64,000 nt of DNA from Gadus chalcogrammus (Eukaryota; Chordata; Actinopteri; Gadiformes; Gadidae). This document shows, one piece after another, positions 38,427-51,000 of this stretch. Position 1 is the stretch's first letter, and each line of letters begins with the position of its first letter. The translations under genes were made by a program, and so were the position numbers. The notes beneath the pieces were generated by a model. That model did not search any database. It was given only the letters and a program-made list of their open reading frames with translations, and had not been told where the DNA came from. The DNA lies in NCBI RefSeq assembly GCF_026213295.1, contig NC_079421.1:17584056-17648055 (forward strand). The letters run 5' to 3'.

Positions 38427-40249
38427 ATGATGGAGGCTAGTTCTGATACAATATCATCTCAAACAACCACTCTTGCTGGATCACAACCTCTCTATTCCTT
38501 GCAGACTTCTCCCTTTCCCCCATCCCATACTTCATTTTCTCCCACTACCTTAGAATCCATCCAGTCTTCCCCTCTCTCTAACTCATCCTCCCACTGCTTA
38601 GATGAACATAATGCACAATGCCGTAGCCCCACAACCACATCCACCCACGATGACTTGACCTGCCTGAGCTGGCTGCATCAAAGGGGCAGCAACCTGCTAC
38701 CCCTTCAGCCTCTGCCCAAGATCAACCTGTTGTCCAAACTACCAGAGAAGCCTCCGGCCTTCATGTCTGCTTATTCACTATCCCCCTCCTCGAACAAGCC
38801 TCCCTATTCGTTCAGCAGTCTGACTTTCATGGCGATTGAGGACTCCCCGAACAAGTTGCTTCCGGTGAAAGGGATTTACGAGTGGATCATCAACAGCTTT
38901 CCCTACTACGGGACAGCTTCTGGTGGATGGAGGAACTCTGTCCGCCACAATCTGTCTCTGAGCAAGAGCTTCAGGAGGATCCAGCGGGACAAAAGCAAGG
39001 TAGGTGTCCACTGTTGCATAAGGTGAAAACATACCTCCAAAATAACCCTATCTGACTAACATTACCAAAGGCAGCTTTGGGTTCGTAATCTAAACACCGT
39101 AACCTTTCTGTTTAGTGCAGGAGAATAAGTCAACTGCATTTGTTGTTTTCGTACAGTGCTGACAGAACGAGTGTCCTGTGTGTTTCAGTCAGTAGTAGGG
39201 AAGGGATCTCTGTGGTGTGTGTGTCCAGAGTATCGAGCATCACTACTCGAGGTGTTGAGGAAGACCCGTCACTACCACAGCACTAACAGCAATCTGGTCA
39301 ACATGCCGGCCTTGTGAGTACCTGCCTACTCTTCATCCATGAGTTCATGTTCAGCTCTGTTGTGAACACTAACCTTTTCTCTACACTCTGCTGTGGTTTT
39401 AGTCATGGTTATTCATTACATTTTATGTAGTTCCCAAGTACATTGGTCAAGAAGATATAAGGTTGATTGTATTCTGTAGTGGCGTTGGTTTAAAAGTAAT
39501 TGCACAAATATTGTACGAATGAACTGTTAACTCTAAATTATGTAGTAACAGTATTGTAATTGTGTAATTGTTTTATTTTAATCTAGAAGGTATTCAGTGT
39601 GGCTATGTTGCTTTCTGTCTACCAGGTGGGAAGGAGCTGACTATGGGGCTTCTATGGTGTGCGATTCTGTGGACATTACTGGTAAGTGGTGCCTGGTAAG
39701 ACGGATTCAATACTGTTCATCTGAATTATTCTCAGGCTGGTTTGTCAATGGAGTAACAGCCCTCTTTGACTTCTGCTGACCGGTTGTTTCCTTAATTGTT
39801 GCTCTCTCAGCATGTAAAATGGTTGGTGTATTTGTGTTCCGTTTCCATAGCAGCAACCTTCCTTAACCTTGGCAACCGACGGCCCCAGAATTAGGCTCTA
39901 GACTAGTCTTTGTCCCTTTGCTCTTTCTTCATTTTTTATCAAATCGTTTCAATTCTAATTAGCCTTTTCTTGTGCAGAGGAGCTTGTCACCATGGAGTCT
40001 GTCGAGGAGGGGGGGGGCGGCGAGGAGATGGAAAAAGACCCCATGTCGGACAGCGGGTACATAGAGCTGCACTACTACCAGTGCCACCAGTACCAGTACC
40101 TGGTGCTGCCGGGGGAGGCTGAGCTGGACTTGGAGTCAGTTGAGATCCTCCAGCTGGATGCAGATGCCCTGATCAGAGAAAATGTAATACTTAAGGCCAG
40201 CAGAGCAGGTTCAAACATGGGTCTTCAAGTTCAAACCAATAAGAGTTGA
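38427..40249 (+). CDS. Forkhead transcription factor, FOXN2/FOXN3 type
   Basis: A DNA-binding regulator. Coding exons: 38427-38999, 39189-39313, 39626-39681, 39978-40249; phases close to give 341 residues. The Ser/Thr/Pro-rich N terminus (about 1-120) precedes a forkhead domain at about 125-220: KPPYSFSSLTFMAIEDSPNK, then GWRNSVRHNLSLSKSF with the helix-3 recognition residues, and after the first intron GKGSLWCVCPEYR. LPVKGIYEWI and GKGSLWC place it in the FOXN2/FOXN3 group rather than FOXN1/4. An acidic tail follows with KDPMSDSGYIELHYYQCHQY and LESVEILQLDADA. The last residues after ENV are uncertain: a GT at the ENV codon could be a donor to a further exon, and the stop used may be intronic read-through. 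I do not know a FOXN gene at the human 11q13 locus. The exact orthologue is unassigned. Confidence 0.85.
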
Positions 40250-40506
40250 TTCTACTTAAATATTTTAACAAATATGAGTTAATGAAATGAAAAAGTCACT
40301 TGTAACTTTAAATTATTAATTTTTATCTGACATTTGTTTTGAAATGTAATGACAATTCACTGCCATTTATTGCCATCAGATTTTCTTTCTGAAATCTTGA
40401 GTTGTCTTCAGTCAACAACTAAGCGTCATCATCTTTTTGGATGTTCATAGGAAAACAACGTTTCATCTTTTTAGTTCAGTTGTGTTTTTGCTGGTTGAAA
40501 TTTAAC

Positions 40507-40512
40507 AATAAA
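40507..40512 (+). terminator. Candidate forkhead-gene polyadenylation signal
   Basis: AATAAA about 260 bp past the forkhead stop codon, in AT-rich DNA. Confidence 0.45.
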
Positions 40513-40836
40513 ATGTAAATAATTTTCAGATAGGACCCTTAGTATTATTCTTTTTGTTGCTTTTATTATTATGCAAATATATTTTATGTAACAATATCAA
40601 TACAATACATGAGCCTCCTTGGGATCTTTACTTTAGATGAAGACTACCCATCAATCTGGATTATACAAATTCCAGTTTCTGATAATTGTAATTTCCTTCT
40701 TTGAATTATGTATTATCAAATTGATAAGGCGACTATCAATATTTAAATCAAACCTTACACAAAGTACACCTTTTTTCCTGTCTGTGCAGGGGTTGATGTC
40801 CGCGTCTGCATGTGTAATCCGCGTCAGACGTTCTTC

Positions 40837-40878
40837 GTTTTGTTGATAATGTTTGAAAGCCACTGTTATCAACAAAAC
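40837..40878. repeat. Short perfect inverted repeat
   Basis: GTTTTGTTGATAA (40837-40849) and its exact reverse complement (40866-40878) are separated by 16 bp. It lies just ahead of the likely atl3 transcription start region. It could be a hairpin or a paired factor site; function unknown. Confidence 0.7.
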
Positions 40879-40879
40879 T

Positions 40880-41051
40880 TCGTTACCCATACTGCATCGG
40901 GACAGTGTGAGTACGGAAACGGGAAAGTTTCGTACTGGGGATAAAGTTTTTACAGCCTTGTTGTGTTTATGTTGCCCTCAAAGTAACTTTTTGACGTCTG
41001 TCTGGCTCATATGCTTTCGTGTTGACATCCTCTGTTTCAAAAAACTGAAGG
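40880..41051 (+). other. atl3: Candidate atl3 non-coding first exon and promoter
   Basis: GC-richer sequence ending at a plausible donor, GAAG|GTAAAT (about 41049/41050). The atl3 ATG exon has an acceptor ACATCCACAG immediately upstream (about 42071), so at least one upstream exon is required. Human ATL3 has coding sequence in its first exon; I see no clear equivalent here. Confidence 0.3.
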
Positions 41052-42089
41052 TAAATATTGTTGATATGTTTACATTTTAAGAAGGATATGGTCTGCTTCT
41101 AATATTTATGCGTTCTAATATTGCCACGCATTCGCTTCACCAGCTAACTGGCTAAAGGATTAGCAAAGCTCAGCAGCTAGCTGTGTTGTGGGTTTATGGT
41201 TTCAGACCGCCTGACGTAGAAAATATGTCGTTGTAGATTAAGAGAAGGTCTTTTGCTTAGAAAGACGAGTTAAAATACATTTTATGTCTGGGTGTTTCAA
41301 GATGGACGTCTGAAAGCCAGTCTGGCTAGGATTGTTTTGAAAGCTTCAGGCGAACCTCCCAGCCATGTATTGCTCATATTTAACATTCAACTTGGTACTT
41401 TTTGCAAAAGTTTAACGGACATCGGTAAACTATATTAACATTTGAAAGGATTACAGTTTCTCACGGGCTGAAGCTAGCTTTAGACATGTTTTTAAATGAG
41501 TAGTCATTACTAATCCGATACCTTCAGAGCTTGAACAATGCTTCAGGTGTAACTTTGAGGTTTATGTAAAGACGGTACATTCATTGCTATAAAATGAATG
41601 GCATGTCTAGTACTATGTACCACACCTAAAGTCGAACAACCATCTGGTAAAAAAAAAAGCACTGGTCCGTAAGAATATGAGAGTATGAATCAGAATAAGC
41701 AAATATAAATAATGAAGAAAGAAGAGAAGAATAGTATAGGCCACCACTTTGTGTTGCTAATAAGCTATGGGTGATTTTGTGTCATGCAAACACCTCCCCT
41801 CCTAGAAACGTTTTACAGAGCCACAATGAAATGTATTGAACTCTAAAAGGAGGTCTGTTTATGGGTTGGAATATTTTCTATCCTCTAGCCAAATGGGAAT
41901 AACAGCCATGCAACCACCCTGTAGTTGTTACACAGAGCCAAACATTGTCTCATTTAAAATGATTTCTTATCATGGGATTTCTCTGCTGTTGGCTCCCCAA
42001 TGTGTGTGTGTGTGTGTGTGTGAGCGGCATGTGAGTGTCATTCTCAAATGTTTCATGTTTGACATCCACAGAGTGCTGCACTGCTAACC

Positions 42090-45000
42090 ATGGTCCCTGG
42101 TCCAGTTCAAATCGTAACTGTGTGCAAGGAGGACCACTCCTTTGCGTTGGACACTGAGGCTTTGGGACGGATCCTTCTCGCCCCGGAGATCCGAGACAAA
42201 CATGTCGTTGTTCTGTCGGTCGCCGGAGCCTTCCGGAAGGGGAAGAGTTTCCTGCTGGACTTCATGCTGCGCTACATGTATAGGACGGTACGTTTCTTCG
42301 TGGTCCCCCTGCAATGCAAATATTGCAAATGCTTATCCTGTTCTGCTACTATACCACTGAAGAATAACAAAGGGCATATAAATCTGTGTTTAAATGTATT
42401 TATTTGCATATTTTGAAGAGGCACCTGTAGTTGAATAAACATTTGAAGAGACTAGTGGAAGTAAGGTCGATTTTGACAGTGCTCAACAATAAATATTGCC
42501 CGATGGCCCGGGGCAACTAAAACGCCAGGTCGGGCAAGTAACTATGACAACCCGCTTGCCCGCTCGGGCAAGTGAAGGATTAAAATCATCCTTATAAAGT
42601 TATCCTTATGTTGCCCCCTCCCCTTGCCCACATCGGATAATGCTTGGTGAATTATTGGACTTAGGCCTACTTACTATCATTTTACTTGAGTCTTTGTTTT
42701 TATTTGATAACCACTAATAAAAAAACTATTTATATAGGGGCCAGTAAAAATGGACTTTGGGCAAGTAGAATTCAGACCCACTGGCCCGACCGGGCAAGTG
42801 GAAGAAAAACCTTAGCGTTGAGCCCTGCATCCAACTGAAAAACCCCACCCTTCCTCCACCCTTCCTCCAAAGCCACTCCTCTAGAACACATTACCATCTC
42901 GCTTGCTTACGCAATAGCACTGCCTACTCTTTCAATGAGTAATGAGTGCACCGGGTGCAATTATTTAGTTTGGCTTAATTAAATGATCAGAAGTTCAGAA
43001 GTGGTAATCACAGGTCTGTGACAGCCACAGATATCTGTTTTTTTTGGTTTTGTCAGAGCATTTGATTTATTGATCGGAGATGAGATCTAAAGAGAATTTC
43101 AACAAATGATAACAAAAATGCCTGTAAAATAAATCCCCTGCCTTGCCTTTTTAAATAAACATGATTGTTTTCTTTTTAGTGAGGTCACCACAGTCAACCA
43201 GTATAAATATACCTTATTCTGAGGTCACTTAGTAACTTATATAGGATAATAGAACATTTTGAAAGATTGTTTGAAGAGGTCTCCTTGGATAAAGAAATTG
43301 GTGAGTATGACTAAAGGTAAAATGTATTAAAAAAAATATCTTTCTCAGTCGGATGAAAACTGGCTCGGAGGGGATGAAGAGCCTCTGACTGGATTCTCTT
43401 GGAGGGGGGGCTCAGAACCAGAGACCACCGGCATTCAACTCTGGAGTGAGGTCTTTCTTGTCCAGAAGAGTGATGGAACAGAGGTACGTCAACTAGAGCC
43501 CGACCCATAAAGGATTTTTAAAGCCAATACCGATACAAATATTTGGTGATTTAAAAATCCAATATAGCGGCCGATTTATATATTTAAAAAAGAAATTCCA
43601 GAAACGCGTTGCAAAACATAAACAGATTGTCCTAACACTGGTTATTTGTAGTAATTTATGAGTCCTCACTAAAATAATAAGGTAAGTCAGTTTAAAAATA
43701 AACTTTTATTTTATTGTTTTATTGTCAGAAGAGAAAAGTACGGAACCCGTAAAGGGACATGGGGTATTCTTTTTTGGAACGTTTCACGTGAGCACGAGAA
43801 AGTAGGCCCATCTTGTACGCGTGTGTGTTTATGTATGAGTGGACGAGCGAGAAGAGCGAGCGCTAGTGTGTGTGTCAGTTCAGTGAAGTAATGAACGAGT
43901 CAGATTGTGTGTAAGAAAGATTAAAGTAGGTTTAAATCTACTTATTGGAAAATTTTTCCAATATTTTGTTTATTTCCAATAGCCTAGGCCAGAGTCCTGC
44001 ACGGGTCCACTGTTTGAGAGCCGCACCCGCAAAGTTCAGCACCAGATCCGACCCGTCACCCGTGATAATATCAAAATGAAATCCGCACCCGCTAATATTT
44101 GGCCCGTTACCCGACCCGTGCCCGCGATAAATCACACAAAAGCTAAAATCATTAAAATATATGTGCTTTATTTTTAACTTGCACTATTGGAGCACGTATG
44201 GCACGTATTCCTGCTGTCGGCTCCCAGACCGTAGTCGAGGAGCACAGGGGAGACGTTTGCTCCAGGGCCGATGCTCTGTCTGGGGACACACCCTTTATTT
44301 GACCGGCAGTGGGTCTGCTTATAGGTCGGAATATCGTTGGAATGTAGCGGCCACCGATTCTTGATAGGCTGGGTACTTTATTCTTCTATCATCACAACCA
44401 GACTCGTTCATTACTTCGCTAAAAGGACACGCACACTAACACTCACTCTCCTCGCTCATCCACTCACTCGCTGACGTCACACACACGCACGCACACGCGC
44501 ACGCACACGCGCGCGCACAAGTTATGATTAATAAAATGTATAGAAATACAAACTTAAGATATAAAAATGCCTAATATCGGCCCGCCGATAAATCGGTCGG
44601 GCTCTAACGTAAACTTGTGCACCTGGTGCGACGGCTTAACAATCAGGAATGTTTTTATATTTTTAGCAAATAGCTTTTTTACTAAATAACATCTGTAAGT
44701 GATGGAGAAGACAAATAGATATTTATATTATTTAGTTATCAGGTGGGAAATTACTTTTTTGCAGCACGGCAAACAATAAACTCACGATAGAGACAAACCC
44801 AGTGAACATAGTTCAAATAATAATAATACACTCATTCTAAAAAAGTTTCTTGAGGGCTGGAGTTAAAAAGGTAAAAAGAAAAGGCGCTCGACTCATTGGA
44901 AAGTCGGACGGCAGCGTGCCGGAAGGACCTCGATGGGGCTCTGTGGGACAGCGAGGCAGACTGAGGCCCTTGCTCCTCTGCCTGCCCTGGGTGTGGTGGA

Positions 45001-48000
45001 GCGGATGAGCGGCGTTGTCCATAATGCCCAGAAATTTGGTCCCCGTCCTCCTCGCTGCAATCACTCTCACCATGTGAAAGCCAGCCGGCCGGCCGTGCTT
45101 TCTTAGCCAGTGGGTCGGTCCAGTTGGCACGCGATTTGAATGCTGCTGTACCAACACATAACCGCATGGAACATGTGCAGCATTGTCCTGCACGCACTGA
45201 GTAACCCAAGCCTCTTTAGTAAACACGAATGGTAAAATCTCCTGATACCACTTCCTAAAATACGTTTTTTTTTACTGGGGGGGAAATCCAATCAACTTTG
45301 AGTAAGGTTTGTAATGGACTTATTATTATTTTTTAGCGCAATTTTTAATATTTTTCTGCAGGTGGCTGTGTTGTTGATGGACACCCAGGGGGCTTTTGAC
45401 AACCAATCCACTGTAAAGGATTGTGCCACCATTTTTGCCCTCAGCACCATGACCAGCTCAATGCAGGTAATTTTGTATATCAATGATGCTCAATGTAATG
45501 ATGTTTGATTATTGAAAAAGTGAATGGGGCCGGAAGTACCGTTCTTTAATGTGCTGTTCCTCTGTGTCTCTTCAAGATCTACAATCTCTCCCAGAACATA
45601 CAAGAAGATGATCTGCAGCAGCTTCAGGTTTGTGCAATTTAACCTAGTAAAAGGACAATGATATTGTTTGAAATATAATTGTACTGGTAGAGTTCAAATT
45701 GAAATGTTAACATTTTGGTGGAGGAAATTGCCATTTTGTTTCCTTAGCCAGTTTCAGATGAGACAATGGATGCTATTCTAATTACTGTGCTTCAGTTCAG
45801 AGCGTAGGCAAATGATGACAACCTGCATGCTAAATGTGTTAGCACAAAGCAAGACTGCATAAAGAAGCGGCTAGCCTAGCTCAGAGAGCAGAGTGCACCT
45901 TAACTCTAACTAACCTTATTTAAATAATTTCCCTATAACTAACTAAAATATGTGTCTATCCCTTACTTTTCAGAATTTAGTCTAAGGTCTACTTGTTATC
46001 CTTGCACTATGTTGACTTTGTTAGCATGGAGTTTGTGCATTTGTGTATGCTTAATTTTTTATTCCATACTCATACTAAATACTAACTATTTTAGGAATGG
46101 AATTTGTCCAGTTCTTCTGGTCGCCTAAACTTTTACCTTGAAATGATTGCTCAATATTCATCCTCCCTTTAGGCGTTTCTTCATTAACCTGATGCAAATT
46201 GTGGGAAGAAGATCCAGTACAAGTAGACATTGTGTTTTTTGTCAGTTACTCAACCACTCCTTTGTATCGTAGCCAATAAAATGTTGCACAGAATTTCTTT
46301 AGGGCAAGATGTGCGTAACCTTATTCAGCTACAAGGCCACTCCATTTCCACTGAACTGTCTTCTATTTTCTAACAACCGCTGCCTTATCTCTCCCATACA
46401 GCTGTTTACTGAGTATGGACGACTTGCCTTGGATGAAATCTTTCAGAAGCCCTTCCAGGTGCCAAAACTTCTTAACTTTGTCCCAAATGTTTTTAATAAC
46501 TCCCAGTAATAGTAATCAGATTGATTAGATAACATTCAGATTAATACATTTTTTAAGTCATGAATCTGGATCTATGATGGATTTAGTTTCTTCCTATTTT
46601 ACTAAGGCTATTCCCTCTTTCAACAGTCCCTAATGTTCCTAATCCGGGATTGGAGCTTTCCCTACGAATACAATTACGGGATTAAAGGTGGCAAGGAATT
46701 CCTTGAGAAAAGATTACAGGTAACGTTTTTTTGCATTAGCAGTGAATTGAGCCATACGGAATAGTTTGACCAGCTTTTTAGAAATATTATCATTTGGGTT
46801 TGAAGAACTATGTTATGAATTAAATATCATAAGTGTGTGAGAAGTGTGACCCTCTCGGACACGGCAATCAATGCTCCACAAATCCACACGTACGTTGACA
46901 TACCCTCTCGTTGTCGGCATCATTTGCCATCTTTTGCCAAATGAAAACGTGTTGCTGCATGTTAATTTTCTGAAAGAAATGCACGAGCCAACTAGTCCTG
47001 TGCGCACTATTCCGTGAGCATGCTAATGCTAGCAAGGCTAATAAGTCCCTGGTACATTTTGAGACGGACTTGTGATCGATTAAATGTGTCTTACCAAGTT
47101 ATAGTTCCCTGGAGCAGACTTGTAATTGGTTGAACAATGGCAGCTCATTTGCTTAATCATATTTTCGCCTAAATCTGCCAATCGGCCAAACCATTTGAAA
47201 TCAATCAAAATAATATAAGGTCGGGGAGTATTAAGGCGTATGTAGACAAAATTGTGGGTCAATTATTTTTAGCCATTATGGGTCCCAAATACCAAGTTTC
47301 TTTTTTTTTCTAAAACGGGGTGTTACGGTTTGACCACGAGCAAACTTTTCTCCTTACTTCCAGTCTTCATATGGCTATTTAAATTGACAACTCCCCAGGT
47401 GTTCAGGTTTGGAGTGGTTGATTTTAGCGTATTTGCCCCATTCGTTCTCCATATTGATCACATTAGTGTGGCTTGCTTTGCAACCACACTAATGAGAAAA
47501 AAACAGGACATGATTTCGGAGCAGAGTAAAACATTCACAAACTGGTGGGGGTAGAATGATAGATAGATAGATAGATAGATAAATACTTTAATAATTTATC
47601 TATCTATCTATCTATCTATCTATCATTCTACCCCCACCAGTTTGTGAATGTTTTACTCTGCTCCGAAATCATGTCCTGTTTTTTTTCTCATTAGTGTGGT
47701 TGCAAAGCAAGCCACACTAATGTGATCAATATGGAGAACGAATATTGATCACATTAGTGTGGCTTGCTTTGCAACCACATGGTGTGGAATGGCAAAGGAA
47801 CCTAGGATTTGACACCTATTTAGGTTGGCATCACTCTATTATTTAGTTCTAACACGATAGCGTTGGTTATTATGTTGAAGATCATCAAAGAGACGTTAAG
47901 ACATCCCACCATTGTGGGTATACTGGCCCTTTTTTATCGTCTGTCGTCAACTTGTTTCCTTCCTTCCTGCCTGTCTTTCCTTTAGGTCAAGGATGCTCAG

Positions 48001-51000
48001 CACGAGGAGCTGCAGACCGTGAGGGAGCACATCCACTCCTGCTTCACCGACATCTCCTGCTTCCTGTTGCCCCATCCGGGCCTGAAAGTGGCCACCAGCC
48101 CTTCTTTCGAGGGCCAACTCTATGGTGAGCTCCTCACTCTTTGCTTATAATATGAGGAAGGGCCTACCCTGCTCTGTGAAAATGTTAGATTATTGGTGTG
48201 ATTGCTTGCAAGGCAGTATTCTTGTGGTATGCTGACGCTAGCACACATCAGCATGTTTGTCCAATGGCTTTACTTAAAGGAGAAATCCGGTTTAAAATGG
48301 ATCTGGGATATGTTTAAAATGATAACGAGATGGGATGTTCATTTGGGAGCAGAAAAGCGCATGTAAACGCATTCTTAAATAGGCTGTTTTAGCCGATTCT
48401 ACCAAAACGCTATAAACTGAGAACCATGGGGGCGTCTTGTCATGGTAAAAACAAAATCGTTATTTTAAACAACTTAAAAGGCTAGAAGTAGCCCGACACT
48501 TCTTTGATAGTATAATATGGGTCTTAAAATATAAAACGAGTCATTGAGAACTTTGTAAGTGTACAGATTGTTTATTAAAAAGTCATTTAATACACACAAT
48601 ACCATCAGTAGATCACCCGTCGACGCCATTTTTTTTTCAAGACTCGATAAGTAGATTGACGAACACAGAGATTGTGACATCCGTCAGCAACACACAAGCT
48701 CTGTGTTCGCCAATCTACTTATCGAGTCTTAAAAACAAAATGGTTCCCAGTTTATAGCGTTTTGGTAGAATCGGCTAAAACAGCCTATTTAAGAATGCGT
48801 TTACATGCGCTTGATCCAGTTATGCCATATAGATGCATCTGCTATGCGAAATCGAACATGCCATAACATGCCTGTTTGCTTGTTAGTCTTGCAGTCACAC
48901 GTATTACCTTCCAAAAATGCAGCCTCTAATACAGTAGTAATAATAGTAATAATATACTTAATACAAGTATTAAGTATTATTCTTCCACTTATTATGATTG
49001 ACATGTTTTGCTAGATGTGGCCCCAGAGTTTAAAGAGCAGCTGAGGAGCCTTATCCCTGCTCTGCTGCATCCTGACAACCTGGCCGACAAAGAGATCAAT
49101 AGCAACAAGGTCACCTGCAGGGGCTTGCTGGAGTTCTTCAAGGTGATGGCCTCTCTCTCGTAGACCCGCTGCTCCATCTGAACCGGCATTCTCAGCGCTG
49201 ACGTGGGGTGCTTCTTCTGTACTTGCAGGCATACATCAAGATTTACCAAGGAGAGGACTTGCCACATCCAAAGTCTATGCTACAGGTGGGTTTCAATTAA
49301 CCCTTGTTTATGTTATCGGTTAAATTGTTCATACAATTTACTGTTGCTCTGAAGCAACCAAGAAATGACAGGCCGGGATTCTCCTGGGTAATTAAACTTT
49401 GCACAACTTGACAAAAAAAGACAACAGTACTGTGGGGCAACAGCGACTAGGCGGTACTGAAATAAGTTAATGCTTTGCCATTCGATCAGCATGGTCTGGG
49501 GTGACGTGCGTATACATCTGCCACCGTTTGAATAGGTTGGTGATTGATGGCTATGAACACAAACCATATCTGTGGCGTAGCTTTTAAAGGTCTGCCGATG
49601 AAATGTACACATTTCCCTATTTGATCTCTTTAGTGGTAATGCTAGAAATTATTCCCGAAAGTTCCCAAAAAATGTAAGATGTATTTCCTTTTTTCAATGA
49701 ATACCCCCACATGTTGGAACTATGATTCAGGGTTCCATTAGATGACGTCAGATTTGGATCTTCCCAAATGAGACTCTGTGTCTTTTTCTAAAGGCGGAAA
49801 ACAAATGCAACGTATTGTTATTACGTTATAATCACCCAGTTTTATTAACGTTATTATTGTTGTTATTTATTAACTTAACATGACGCATGTCTTTTTATTA
49901 CATTCTTGTTCCAAAGGCAACTGCGGAAGCCAACAACCTGGCAGCTGTGGCAACGGCCAAAGACCAATACTACAAGAACATGGAACGGGTGGGTCAGTCG
50001 TTGGAGAAGTGAAGAGTGGAATGAATTATGCTTGCTATTGCACAGTTTTTTGTGACATTATAAGAAATGAATTTAGCCATTATAAATGGGTTTTCTGTGG
50101 ATGATTACCCATGAGGAGCTTTGGAAATGGTAGTTATCTGGAATAGAGTCTGTAATTCGAATTAATTCTAGTCAGATATCAAAAAATAAATGGCTGATTC
50201 TTAGGCAAGCCTTTTGAACATTTAAGCTACTTCATTATGATCAAACTACCTTCTATAACTCTTGGGATTCCTATCTTATCTTACCTTTTTGCGCTTGCTT
50301 TAGGTGTAGGTACATCATAATGAATCTGACAACAGTTGATGGGTGACACTCTCTAGGGCTCTCTGTGCAGCGAACTTTGTTTATAGACAAATTATTAATG
50401 TATCACAAGTCTGCCTCTAAAACAACATCCCTTATTTTGCAACCCGTCCAGAAAAAAGGAGCTGAATTCATAATACGTCCAGTTACTGATTTTATATACG
50501 TCCTCAGTGTTGTCTTCTGATTGGTTCATACAAGATATCGTCCGGGATTTTATCGGGTAAGACTGCATGCGTGAAAAAGGGCTTGATTGGGTCTGGGCGA
50601 GGCGTGTGTAACACCGATCTGTGCTCTGTGCCTCCGTCTCACTAGGTGTGTGGTGGAGACGTCCCTTACGTCAGCCAGGACTCCCTGGATGAGAAGCACA
50701 ACTTCTTCTTCACCGAGGCGCTCCACTCCTTCTCCTCCACCAAGAAGATGGGCGGGACCGAGTTCTGTGAGCGCTACCTTCACCAGCTGGAGATAGAGCT
50801 TCAGGAAATGTTGCAGTCTTTCACCAAACACAACCAAGTACATAAAACACACACACACACACACACATTCGTGCAGTTTTTGCGTTGCAGTGCATGTTCT
50901 TCTGAGTTTTTTTGTGTGCAAACAAAAGCAGGTAGTACCTTTCTAAAGGAAACATTAAAATCCTCTGTGAACGCTTCATCCAGTGTGTGCTTGTTGAGAC

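Noticed and set aside
42461..42484. 8-bp target duplication for the atl3 intron 1 MITE
   Set aside because: Flanking 8-mers GATTTTGA and CATCCAAC do not match, so only the inverted ends are claimed.
44832..45226. Two overlapping minus-strand open frames in atl3 intron 2
   Set aside because: One has several Trp/Cys/His-rich stretches that hint at a decayed transposase, but I cannot match it to a family and it has no start or end structure. It may be a transposon fossil; not called as a gene.
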